Assembly (NCBI RefSeq): GCF_003312915.1
Contig: NZ_CP030261.1
Coordinates: 620,001-684,000 of the forward strand
Direction: 5' to 3'
DNA: 64,000 bases
Source: Flavobacterium fluviale
Lineage (GTDB): Bacteria; Bacteroidota; Bacteroidia; Flavobacteriales; Flavobacteriaceae
Under the pieces are notes generated by a model. That model did not search any database, had not been told where the DNA came from, and was given only the letters and a program-made list of their open reading frames with translations. Shown here piece after piece: positions 53,408-61,283 of the stretch. Numbering within the stretch: the stretch's first letter is position 1; each line of letters begins with the position of its first letter. The position numbers and the translations under genes were made by a program.

Positions 53408-54121
53408 TTAAGAGAAAACTTCTTTTAAAATCTCTAAAGATTTAGGTTTTTTAAATCCGTCTAAGTGCAGACTATAATAATCAATTAAAACTTTCAGCAG
53501 TATTTGTCTCTCTGTAACATTAAAGACTTTTTGATCATTATCGAATTTCAAATCGAGTAGTTTTTTAAACAAATTGGTTTCATGTTCAGACAGTACATTT
53601 CCTTTTTGAAAAAGGGTAAAAACTCCTTCATTCATTTCAAAAAAAGGCAGATCGATTTCTGAAACATCAGGATAAAAACCGAGGTATTTTGTAATTTCTA
53701 AAAGCATTATTAAATGAAAATTAGAAATTTCATCATGATGATCCAGCCATGTGAGCGCAGTTTCTAAAAAAACAAAAAGAGGTTCGTTTTTTTCTTCTTC
53801 CTGAATAGAGTAATGAAGCATTTCTGAAAGAAACATTACCATTGTACTTTTTACAATATCAGTATGAATACTATGAAAAGGAACGGCAGTTTTTATTTCT
53901 TTAAAACTCTCTAAAGTTCCTTTATTTTTATGAACGGCTTCAATTTCTAAAATAGAGAATGGCTGAAAGTAAGCAATCTTCTGACTTGCTTTTCTGCTCG
54001 AAAAAGCATCGCGCACAAAATAAGATTTCAGTCCGCTGGAAAGTGTAAAGCATTTCACTATCAAGCTTTTTTCCTGAAATTTTAAAGACGAAATTACTAT
54101 GGCTTTGGTTTTGACGAGCAA
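53408..54121 (-). CDS. recO: DNA repair protein RecO
   Basis: A 237-residue recombination mediator that loads RecA with RecR. The N-terminal OB-fold (about 1-78) begins MLVKTKAIVISSLKFQEKSL. The middle is helical, with MLLEITKYLGFYPD (about 141-154) the typical RecO motif. No zinc Cys cluster is present, as in other Bacteroidota RecO. The start is TTG at 54121, accepted since it exactly gives the conserved N-terminus. It lies downstream of porZ on the same strand (86 bp), the usual flavobacterial neighbour pair. Confidence 0.92.
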   Translation of the reverse strand: MLVKTKAIVISSLKFQEKSLIVKCFTLSSGLKSYFVRDAFSSRKASQKIAYFQPFSILEIEAVHKNKGTLESFKEIKTAVPFHSIHTDIVKSTMVMFLSEMLHYSIQEEEKNEPLFVFLETALTWLDHHDEISNFHLIMLLEITKYLGFYPDVSEIDLPFFEMNEGVFTLFQKGNVLSEHETNLFKKLLDLKFDNDQKVFNVTERQILLKVLIDYYSLHLDGFKKPKSLEILKEVFS

Positions 54122-54147
54122 AATTTTTGTTTTTTAGTTTTTTTTGT

Positions 54148-54168
54148 TTCAAGTTTCAAGTTTCAAGT
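54148..54168. repeat. three tandem TTTCAAG units
   Basis: TTTCAAG three times in a row (7-bp period), followed by a GACTGA-type near repeat up to about 54203, in the porZ-recO gap. A simple-sequence tract of a kind frequent between Flavobacterium genes; could vary in copy number. Confidence 0.7.
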
Positions 54169-54207
54169 TACACAACTCAGACTGAAAACTGGGACTGAGA
54201 CTGAATA

Positions 54208-56496
54208 TTATCGAATAATCATAACTTTCTTAACCTTCGTTTCACTGCCGTCTTGTGCTGATATAAAAACCATATAAACGCCAGAAGCTACTTTATATTT
54301 ACCAAAAGCAGTTGTATCCCACTCTATTGTTCCTCCCGAAGATGTTATTTCAAAAACTAAATTTCCTTCTATATCTGTGATTTTAACATTGGCTTTATCT
54401 ATTAAACCAGCTACTTTCACAGTTCCGGAGTACGCAGGACGAACTGGATTTGGATAAACGTAAACATTATTCAAATTGTCGTTAGCTCCGGTTGCAATTC
54501 CGTTAAAAGAAACCATGCCTTTATTGGTCGCAATAAAAACTTCTCCAGTTTTACTATTGATTTTAATGTCGTTTACATAATTACTCGGGAGCGGAGAATT
54601 ATTTATTGTAAATTGATATTTGGTTTCCTGCCCGTTTGGAGAAACCATAAATACTCCAGAATCTGCCGTTCCTATCCATTTATTATTGGCTCCATCAACT
54701 GCTATAGAAGTAATAAACTGCTCATAAAGCAATTCTTGTGCTAAATCATCTTCCTCAATAATAATCGGATTTGCTTTTAACTGATTTTCGGATTGAAAAT
54801 TCCCAACGTTCGATAAAACTCTTAGTCCTTTTGTAGTTCCAATCCAAAGCTGGTTTTTTGTATCTATGGCTATACTTCTAACATCCGCAATTGGCAGATT
54901 TCCAACATCGGTACCAAAAGTCATCTTTTTAAATGTATTTGTAGTTTCATTAAAACCAACTACTCCATCTCTATTCGTTCCTAGCCATTTTACATTATTT
55001 CGATCGACAGCTATACTTGAATAACTAATATTTTCAGCATTATCAAAAATTGATGTCATTGGATAACTCCCCCATTGGCCGTTTGTTTTTAAAACTTTCA
55101 AACCATTTTTGATTCGGCTGTTAGTGATCCAAAGATTTCCAGATTTATCAAAAGCATTTGCATTGATACGAACATCAATATAATTTGGTCCTTCTGTTGT
55201 AATAGATTCTAATCCGCTGTTTTCTTCATTATACAAGAAAATAGGAATATCATTTTCAACCTTTAACAACCCAGAAAAGAAAGAACTGGCATAAACTTGT
55301 TTTTCATTATTTGGATTAACAATAATTCGGCTAATTGATTTCGCATCAAAAACCTCCGAATACGGAATATTTAACCAGCCTGAAGCATTAAATCTGCTAA
55401 TTCCATAGCTGTCTAAAGGATACGGATTATATGAAGTATCGTAATCTCCGTAAACCGCCCACAAAACGTTTGGAGTTGCATCTATACCAAAAATATTGTT
55501 TCGCAAAGGACCTGCAGGTGTTGTATTTTCAAAAGTTCCCGCACTATTAAGTGTAGAAACAAATAATCCTTTTTCTTTTGTTCCAATGAAAATCTGTTCT
55601 CCAACTGCGGTTGCGCAGCTAAAATTTAAAGTATTTTCTAAAACCTGAGTATTCGTAATCTGTCGGTTTAAAACCAATTGATTATTATACACATAAACTG
55701 TATTTCCAGTTGTAACAAACAAATTATGATTTTTTGACCTCACATCAACTGCAGCTTGAGGCAATTGGGAGAAACCTACAAATGTGTTTGAATTAAATCG
55801 ATGGATAAAACCAGAATCATTTACTGCAACAAGTTCTGTATCTAGAGTTTCTACGCCAGACCAGCTTCCAGAATTCACAATTGTCCATTGGTTAAAATCT
55901 ATTAAATTCGGATTTGTACTATCTGCACGTCGAATGCCGCTTGAAGTTGCGGCGTAAATAAATCCGTTAAAAACAGCAGTTTGCCTCACACTAATTTCGA
56001 CTCCATTATCGCCAATAAAATAAGTATCGCCAAACTGAAAAGTACTTAAATTAAACTGCACAATTCCGAAATCGCAAGAAACATAAATCAAACCATTGTG
56101 TTCCATAAAATGGTTGACTTTTTTCAAATTTGCCGGCAGCTGTTTATTAATTATATCTACGATTTTTAATATGCTTCCGTCAGTTTCGTTGATTAAAATC
56201 AGTAAGCCGTTTTCATAGCCGACTATTGTTTTTTTGAATGTTTCACTGTAATAAACCGCAGAAATAGTCTGACCAGATAATCCGTCAACTGTAGTTGTTG
56301 TTTTCAAAATATTTGTTGTGGTATTTTTTGAAAACAATGCATTTTCCGAAGCAGCAAAAACAGCTGTTGAAGATTCTGAAAGATCTTTTATTTCATTAAA
56401 CGAAAAATATCCCAGCCAAGACGATTTATTCTGTGCCTGACAAAACTGAATTAGTACTAAAAATAAAACGCAGAAAGCTATTTTCTTCATCATCAT
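54208..56496 (-). CDS. porZ: type IX secretion system protein PorZ
   Basis: A 762-residue exported protein. Signal peptide about 1-22 (ending FCQAQ). Two seven-blade-type beta propellers (about 30-330 and 340-660), with repeated two-component-regulator-like blades such as WLGTNRDGVVGFNE, LWIGTTKGLRVLSN and KWIGTADSGVFMVS. A C-terminal T9SS signal domain (about 670-762) starts VYVYPNPVRPAYSGTV and ends KVKKVMIIR. PorZ belongs to the cell-surface attachment complex (PorU-PorV-PorQ-PorZ) that processes and anchors T9SS cargo. Neighbourhood with recO fits. Confidence 0.92.
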   Translation of the reverse strand: MMMKKIAFCVLFLVLIQFCQAQNKSSWLGYFSFNEIKDLSESSTAVFAASENALFSKNTTTNILKTTTTVDGLSGQTISAVYYSETFKKTIVGYENGLLILINETDGSILKIVDIINKQLPANLKKVNHFMEHNGLIYVSCDFGIVQFNLSTFQFGDTYFIGDNGVEISVRQTAVFNGFIYAATSSGIRRADSTNPNLIDFNQWTIVNSGSWSGVETLDTELVAVNDSGFIHRFNSNTFVGFSQLPQAAVDVRSKNHNLFVTTGNTVYVYNNQLVLNRQITNTQVLENTLNFSCATAVGEQIFIGTKEKGLFVSTLNSAGTFENTTPAGPLRNNIFGIDATPNVLWAVYGDYDTSYNPYPLDSYGISRFNASGWLNIPYSEVFDAKSISRIIVNPNNEKQVYASSFFSGLLKVENDIPIFLYNEENSGLESITTEGPNYIDVRINANAFDKSGNLWITNSRIKNGLKVLKTNGQWGSYPMTSIFDNAENISYSSIAVDRNNVKWLGTNRDGVVGFNETTNTFKKMTFGTDVGNLPIADVRSIAIDTKNQLWIGTTKGLRVLSNVGNFQSENQLKANPIIIEEDDLAQELLYEQFITSIAVDGANNKWIGTADSGVFMVSPNGQETKYQFTINNSPLPSNYVNDIKINSKTGEVFIATNKGMVSFNGIATGANDNLNNVYVYPNPVRPAYSGTVKVAGLIDKANVKITDIEGNLVFEITSSGGTIEWDTTAFGKYKVASGVYMVFISAQDGSETKVKKVMIIR

Positions 56497-56551
56497 AATG
56501 TATTCGGATAGACAAATATACTACAAACGAGATTATTTAATTTTTGGCAGA

Positions 56552-56598
56552 ATAAAAAATGCCTCCGAATATCTTTAAAAGACAATCGAAGGCATTTT
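56552..56598 (-). terminator. terminator after gdhA
   Basis: AATGCCTTCGA / TCGGAGGCATT with one mismatch and a loop of about 16 nt, followed by TTTTTT on the minus strand. It lies just after the gdhA stop. Confidence 0.7.
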
Positions 56599-56615
56599 AA
56601 CATTGCAATTAAATT

Positions 56616-57959
56616 TTAAACTACACCTTGTGCAAGCATAGCATCAGCAACTTTTACGAATCCAGCAATGTTTGCTCCTTTTACGTAGTTTACATAACCG
56701 TCTTCTTCTGCACCGTATTTTTTACATTGATTGTGAATTCCAACCATGATATCTTTCAAACGCAAATCAACTTCTTCACTAGTCCAGTTTAAACGGATAG
56801 AGTTTTGAGTCATTTCTAATCCAGACGCAGCAACACCACCAGCATTCGCCGCTTTTCCTGGAGCAAATAATACTTTGTTATCTAAGAAAAGTTTAATTGC
56901 TTCTAATGTAGAAGGCATATTCGCAGCTTCCGTTACACATAAAACACCATTATCAATTAACTTTTGAGCATCATCTCCGTTTAACTCATTTTGTGTAGCA
57001 CATGGAATTGCGATATCTACTTTTACTTCCCAAGGGCTTTTTCCTTTATGGAAAACAGCGTTTGGATATTTCTCTAAATATCTCTCTGCTCTATTGTCTC
57101 CAGTTGCTCTCATTTCAAGCATATGGTCAATTTTTTCTCCAGAGATTCCTTCTTCATCATAAATATAACCATCAGGGCCAGAAATAGTAACTACCTTCCC
57201 TCCTAATTCATTTACTTTTAAAGCTACTCCCCAAGCTACATTTCCGAATCCAGAAATCGCAACTTTCTTACCTTTAATTTCGTGGCCAATTGTACGTAAC
57301 ATTTGGTCTGTGAAGTAAACTACTCCATATCCAGTTGCTTCTGGTCTGATTAATGAACCGCCGTAAGCCAAACCTTTTCCAGTTAAAACTCCCGTAAATT
57401 CATTTCTAATTCTTTTATATTGTCCAAATAAGTAACCAATTTCTCTTGCTCCCACACCAATATCTCCAGCAGGAACGTCAAGATCTGGACCAATATGACG
57501 GCATAATTCTGTCATGAATGACTGGCAGAAACGCATAATTTCACCATCAGATTTTCCTTCTGGATCAAAGTCAGAACCTCCTTTTCCACCTCCCATAGGA
57601 AGCGTAGTCAAACTATTTTTGAATACTTGTTCGAAAGCCAAAAATTTCAAAACAGATAAGTTTACAGAATGATGAAATCTAATTCCTCCTTTATAAGGTC
57701 CAATTGCAGAGTTCATTTGAATTCTGAAACCTCTATTCACAATAATTTCACCTTTATCATCTACCCAAGGAACTCTAAAAATAATAGAACGTTCAGGCTC
57801 TGCAATTCTTAGAAGTATATTCTTACCATCATATTTTTTACGCTCAGATATAAAGGGAATTACAGTTTCTGCAAATTCTCTAACTGCTTGAAGAAATTCT
57901 GGTTCGTTTGGATTTTTTGACTCCACTAGAGCCATAAATTCATTTATTTTTTGTTCCAT
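56616..57959 (-). CDS. gdhA: NADP-type glutamate dehydrogenase
   Basis: A 447-residue hexameric enzyme that forms glutamate from 2-oxoglutarate and ammonia. The active-site Lys is in LPMGGGKGGSDFDPEG (about 121-136). The N-terminal domain has GPYKGGIRFHHSVNLS. The nucleotide-binding domain begins KKVAISGFGNVAWGVA (about 230-245). Length (about 445) and the GGSDFDPKG-type motif fit the small NADP enzyme. It has a -7 element and an operator-like palindrome upstream. Confidence 0.96.
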   Translation of the reverse strand: MEQKINEFMALVESKNPNEPEFLQAVREFAETVIPFISERKKYDGKNILLRIAEPERSIIFRVPWVDDKGEIIVNRGFRIQMNSAIGPYKGGIRFHHSVNLSVLKFLAFEQVFKNSLTTLPMGGGKGGSDFDPEGKSDGEIMRFCQSFMTELCRHIGPDLDVPAGDIGVGAREIGYLFGQYKRIRNEFTGVLTGKGLAYGGSLIRPEATGYGVVYFTDQMLRTIGHEIKGKKVAISGFGNVAWGVALKVNELGGKVVTISGPDGYIYDEEGISGEKIDHMLEMRATGDNRAERYLEKYPNAVFHKGKSPWEVKVDIAIPCATQNELNGDDAQKLIDNGVLCVTEAANMPSTLEAIKLFLDNKVLFAPGKAANAGGVAASGLEMTQNSIRLNWTSEEVDLRLKDIMVGIHNQCKKYGAEEDGYVNYVKGANIAGFVKVADAMLAQGVV

Positions 57960-58026
57960 CTTTGAAATAAATTTTCAGATAATTTAGATTTAATTTTTCA
58001 GTTTTCCCACCAAAATTACAGTTTAA

Positions 58027-58038
58027 GAAAACGTTTTC
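58027..58038. promoter_or_regulatory. 12-bp palindrome, possible operator of gdhA
   Basis: GAAAACGTTTTC is a perfect 12-bp palindrome with a central CG, the usual form of LacI/GalR- or CcpA-type operators. It lies just downstream of the gdhA -7 element (58050-58057), where a bound repressor would block transcription. Confidence 0.4.
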
Positions 58039-58049
58039 GTTTTAACACA

Positions 58050-58057
58050 CAAAGATA
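58050..58057 (-). promoter_or_regulatory. -7 promoter element of gdhA
   Basis: TATCTTTG on the minus strand, exact TAnnTTTG, 90 bp upstream of the ATG, giving a leader of about 83 nt. Confidence 0.55.
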
Positions 58058-58229
58058 TATCAAATTCTGATTCGAAGTTATATTTTTCACTTTTTTGAAT
58101 CGATTTGTGTTTTTTTCAAGCATTCCAAATAAACTCATTTTACATGTAGGTGTTTACATGCAAATTACCTTTTAAAAGTTAGTAAATTAAGTATTTTGAT
58201 AGTTATTTTTCAATAGACTGCTTTAATAT

Positions 58230-58259
58230 TTTGAATCGATTAGGTTTTTTATATATTTG
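58230..58259 (+). promoter_or_regulatory. promoter of the outer-membrane protein gene
   Basis: TTTG at 58230-58233 (-33) and TATATTTG at 58252-58259 (-7) with an 18-bp spacer; 23 bp upstream of the ATG. One of the best consensus matches in the window. Confidence 0.7.
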
Positions 58260-58282
58260 CCGAGATTTGTAAGCCCTACGAA

Positions 58283-59077
58283 ATGTCTAAACACCTATTT
58301 ATCACATTATTTGCCTTCTTTGGTATATCAACCGCGGCATCAGCACAATCAGACTTAGCCCAAGAGATTGGATTCTTTGCTGGACCAGTTACTTTACAGT
58401 CCGATTTTGGAGAAAGAAGCAACTTCGAAACCAACGTTGGAAACTCAGGTTTTGGTATCGGAATTATGCACTTTATCAACTTTTCTGCTGCTAATAACAG
58501 AGAAAGTTTTTTTACAGAACATTTTAAAGTGCGCTCTGAACTTGCTTTCAGCAGAACTAATTTGAAACATTACGGTCAGTGGGTGGAAAGAAAGCCTGAC
58601 GGACTATTTGCTCAGCAGCTTAAAAATATGCACGCAAGTTCTACTACTTTAGGCCTTGGAGCACAATTAGAATTTTCTCCTTTTATGAAAATTCATGATT
58701 TCGAAAATACAATTGGTAGTTTCAGTCCGTATGGTAGTGTAGGTTTTCAAGTAAGCTATTATTCTACAAAAGTAGGTTCGCGTTTAGGAGACATTACTCT
58801 TCCAACTGTAACACCAGGAAAATATTTAGCGCCGTCTGATGGACGTGCACATGGATTTTCTACTGAAAGCGGTGTAGTATTATCTGCAACAGCAGCAGTT
58901 GGAGTACATTATAAATTAACTACAATGAGTGATTTAATGTTTGAGACTCGTTTTCAAATGTATAACTCAGATTGGATTGATGGATTAAATCCAAACAAAG
59001 ACATTTACACTGAAAACAAATCTAACGACTGGCAGGTTTGGTTTAACTTCGGATATATTTATTACTTAGAATTCTAA
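58283..59077 (+). CDS. outer-membrane beta-barrel protein (THC0290_0291-like)
   Basis: A 264-residue exported protein: signal peptide 1-21 (ending SAAAS-AQ region), then alternating strand pattern with GFFAGPVTLQSDFGER, FGIGIMHFINFSAANN, FSPYGSVGFQVSYYS and ending WQVWFNFGYIYYLEF. The final aromatic Phe is the outer-membrane barrel signal. It resembles a flavobacterial family annotated THC0290_0291; function unknown. A strong promoter suggests high expression. It is divergent from gdhA. Confidence 0.82.
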   Translation: MSKHLFITLFAFFGISTAASAQSDLAQEIGFFAGPVTLQSDFGERSNFETNVGNSGFGIGIMHFINFSAANNRESFFTEHFKVRSELAFSRTNLKHYGQWVERKPDGLFAQQLKNMHASSTTLGLGAQLEFSPFMKIHDFENTIGSFSPYGSVGFQVSYYSTKVGSRLGDITLPTVTPGKYLAPSDGRAHGFSTESGVVLSATAAVGVHYKLTTMSDLMFETRFQMYNSDWIDGLNPNKDIYTENKSNDWQVWFNFGYIYYLEF

Positions 59078-59101
59078 CAGAATTTTAATTCTCAAAATAT
59101 A

Positions 59102-59152
59102 AAAAAATCCCAAATTCCAAAATAATTACAATTGGAATTTGGGATTTTTTAT
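59102..59152. terminator. CCAAATTCCAA hairpin (copy 2), bidirectional terminator
   Basis: Arms AAAAAATCCCAAATTCCAA and TTGGAATTTGGGATTTTTT, short loop. T-runs at both sides. It lies between the convergent outer-membrane protein gene and the PLP enzyme gene. Same motif family as 47274-47337. Confidence 0.8.
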
Positions 59153-59165
59153 TTGGAATTTCTCT

Positions 59166-60308
59166 CTAAGATAAAGCTTGTTCTAAATCTGCAATTAAAT
59201 CTTCTGCATCTTCAATACCAACACTTAATCGAACTAAATCATCCGTAATTCCTACTTCTGCTCTTTTATCAGCCGGAATTGATGCGTGTGTCATTAAAGC
59301 TGGATGATTGGCTAGAGATTCAACTCCTCCAAGAGATTCTGCCAAAGTGAATACTTTCAATTTCTCTAAAAATGAAATTGAATCTTCTTTTTTTCCTGAT
59401 TTAAAATCAAAGGAAACCATTCCGCCAAATGCTTTCATTTGCTTTTTAGCAATTTCGTGAAAAGGATGACTTTTTAAACCTGGATAATAAACCGTTTTTA
59501 TCTTAGGATGATTACTTAAATATTCAACTACTTTTTCACCATTTTCGCAATGTCTTTGTACTCTTAAAGCCAAAGTTTTGATTCCTCTTAAAACTAAAAA
59601 ACTATCCATTGGTCCAAGTGTCGCGCCAGTTGCAAATTGCTGAAAATGCAATTGTTCACCAAGTTCTTTGTCTTTTACAATTAAAGCTCCTGCAATCACA
59701 TCAGAATGTCCTCCTAAATATTTTGTTGCCGAATGCATAACAATATCTGCTCCCAAATCTAATGGTTTTTGCAAGTAAGGTGTTGCAAAAGTATTGTCAA
59801 CCGCAAGAAGAATTTTCTTTTCTTGAGTAATTTTTGCTATTTCTTGAATATCAGCCAATTTCATCAATGGATTTGTCGGCGTTTCTACCCAGATCAATTT
59901 TGTGTTTTCGTTGATTAAACTTTTGAATTTTTCGATATTAGTCATATCCACAAAATGAAATTTAATGCCCGAATCTTTATAAATTCGAGAGAACATTCTA
60001 TAAGTTCCACCATATAAATCATCCATTGCAATAATTTCGTCACCAGCCTTAAAAGATCTTAAAACGCAGTCTGTCGCTGCAAGACCAGACGAAAATGCTA
60101 ATCCGCGAGTTCCGTTTTCGATACTTGCCAAAGCTTCTTCCAATGCAGTACGCGTAGGATTTGATGCTCTGCTGTATTCGTAATCTGCCAAAGGTTTTCC
60201 TGGACTTGTCTGGATAAAAGTAGATGTTTGATATACTGGCGGCATAACTGCTCCGGTAGATGGATCATGATGCTGTCCACCATGTATGACTTTTGTATTA
60301 AATTTCAT
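59166..60308 (-). CDS. cystathionine gamma-synthase/lyase family PLP enzyme
   Basis: A 380-residue trans-sulfuration enzyme (Cys/Met-metabolism PLP family), acting in cystathionine formation or cleavage; the sequence alone cannot choose. The PLP Lys is in MHSATKYLGGHSDVIAGALI (about 197). Other motifs are GGQHHDPSTGAVMPPVYQTST at the N-terminus, EYSRASNPTR, SSGLAATDCVLRSF and the C-terminal SLGGVESLANHPALMTHASIP. The start is ATG 60308 (MKFNTKVIHGGQ), not the TTG 36 bp upstream. It is divergent from the lipoprotein gene at 60413. Confidence 0.9.
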   Translation of the reverse strand: MKFNTKVIHGGQHHDPSTGAVMPPVYQTSTFIQTSPGKPLADYEYSRASNPTRTALEEALASIENGTRGLAFSSGLAATDCVLRSFKAGDEIIAMDDLYGGTYRMFSRIYKDSGIKFHFVDMTNIEKFKSLINENTKLIWVETPTNPLMKLADIQEIAKITQEKKILLAVDNTFATPYLQKPLDLGADIVMHSATKYLGGHSDVIAGALIVKDKELGEQLHFQQFATGATLGPMDSFLVLRGIKTLALRVQRHCENGEKVVEYLSNHPKIKTVYYPGLKSHPFHEIAKKQMKAFGGMVSFDFKSGKKEDSISFLEKLKVFTLAESLGGVESLANHPALMTHASIPADKRAEVGITDDLVRLSVGIEDAEDLIADLEQALS

Positions 60309-60341
60309 ATATTTATAAGTTTTAGATCTATAATTGTTGTA

Positions 60342-60390
60342 CAAATTTACCGCTTAATTTATTTTATCGCGACACAACTTAGTACCTTTG
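60342..60390. promoter_or_regulatory. divergent -7 promoter elements
   Basis: TAAATTTG on the minus strand (60342-60349, 33 bp before the PLP enzyme ATG) and TACCTTTG on the plus strand (60383-60390, 22 bp before the lipoprotein ATG) lie back to back, 33 bp apart. Both match TAnnTTTG exactly. Confidence 0.6.
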
Positions 60391-60412
60391 TGCATAATTA
60401 ACACTTTTTGAT

Positions 60413-61156
60413 ATGAAAAATTACATATTTATAATCTTTTTGTGTTTGATTTTTACAAGTTGCAAAAAAGAGCTTTCATTTGAAAATGAAACGTTTGAAG
60501 AAAAATCTACTATTCCGTGCAAGAATGAATGTCCGGAAATCACAATAGAAGTTCCAGTTGCCAAAAATATTAAAGTAATATCAGACAGCATAAATAAGAA
60601 AGTCTTCTCTGTAATAAAGGAGATTGTTTTTTTTGGCGAAGATTCAACAAAAGTCAATGACTACCAATCATTGTCCAAGTCTTTTATCGCATCGTATGAA
60701 GAAATGCGCGAAAAATTCCCAAACGATACTTTTGGCTGGGAAGCGAAAATTATTGGCAATGTCGAATTTCAATCTGATTCGATTTTAAATCTTAAAGTTG
60801 ATCATTACACCTTTACCGGAGGCGCTCATGGTTATCAAGGTTATCGTTCGCTACTATTTAATGCAAAGACCGGCAAAGCAATTTTAAACAATCAATTATT
60901 TAAAAACGAAAAAGATTTTAAGGCTTTCGCCGAAAAAGCATTTCGAGCAAAATACAAAATACCAGCCGAAGCGAATATTAATGCAACAGGTTTAATGTTT
61001 GAAAATGATAAATTTCAGCTGCCGCAAAATATATTTTATACTTCAGAAGGTCTGCTTTTATATTACAACTCATACGAAGCCGCTTCATATGCAGATGGTC
61101 CAAAAGAAATTTTATTTTCTTATAATGAAGTCAATAAGTATTTGAATTTTCATTAA
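60413..61156 (+). CDS. DUF3298/DUF4163-type lipoprotein
   Basis: A 247-residue predicted lipoprotein (lipobox FTSCKK, Cys17). Residues about 30-110 fit the DUF4163 (PdaC-like) domain and about 125-245 the DUF3298 domain, with FTGGAHGYQGYRSLLFNAKTGKAI and LLLYYNSYEAASYADGPKEI as typical motifs. Domains of this type occur in RsiV-like anti-sigma factors and polysaccharide-deacetylase companions, where they bind lysozyme or cell-wall ligands. Its role here is unknown. It has its own promoter and no cotranscribed neighbour. Confidence 0.85.
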   Translation: MKNYIFIIFLCLIFTSCKKELSFENETFEEKSTIPCKNECPEITIEVPVAKNIKVISDSINKKVFSVIKEIVFFGEDSTKVNDYQSLSKSFIASYEEMREKFPNDTFGWEAKIIGNVEFQSDSILNLKVDHYTFTGGAHGYQGYRSLLFNAKTGKAILNNQLFKNEKDFKAFAEKAFRAKYKIPAEANINATGLMFENDKFQLPQNIFYTSEGLLLYYNSYEAASYADGPKEILFSYNEVNKYLNFH

Positions 61157-61213
61157 ATATTTTAGATTAAATAAATTCATTATCTACACAATCTTTGTAG
61201 ATATACTGGATGT

Positions 61214-61233
61214 AGACGCACTGCAGTGCGTCT
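61214..61233. repeat. 20-bp perfect palindrome (AGACGCACTGCAGTGCGTCT)
   Basis: A perfect palindrome extended by GTAG / CTAC-type flanks, of a kind seen as dispersed intergenic repeat in Bacteroidota. It is followed by CTTAGTACCTTAGAACC (61260-61276), another simple near-repeat. No gene overlaps it. Confidence 0.75.
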
Positions 61234-61283
61234 CTACAGAAAACCTCAGAACCTAAGCATCTTAGTACCTTAGAACCTTTTCC

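Larger units (their letters stand above)
57960..58282. other. 323-bp divergent regulatory region (gdhA / outer-membrane protein)
   Basis: No ORF. It contains the gdhA -7 box (58050-58057, minus), the palindrome GAAAACGTTTTC (58027-58038), the direct repeat TTTACATG twice (58139-58146 and 58153-58160, approximate), and the promoter of the outer-membrane protein gene (58230-58259, plus). Confidence 0.65.
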
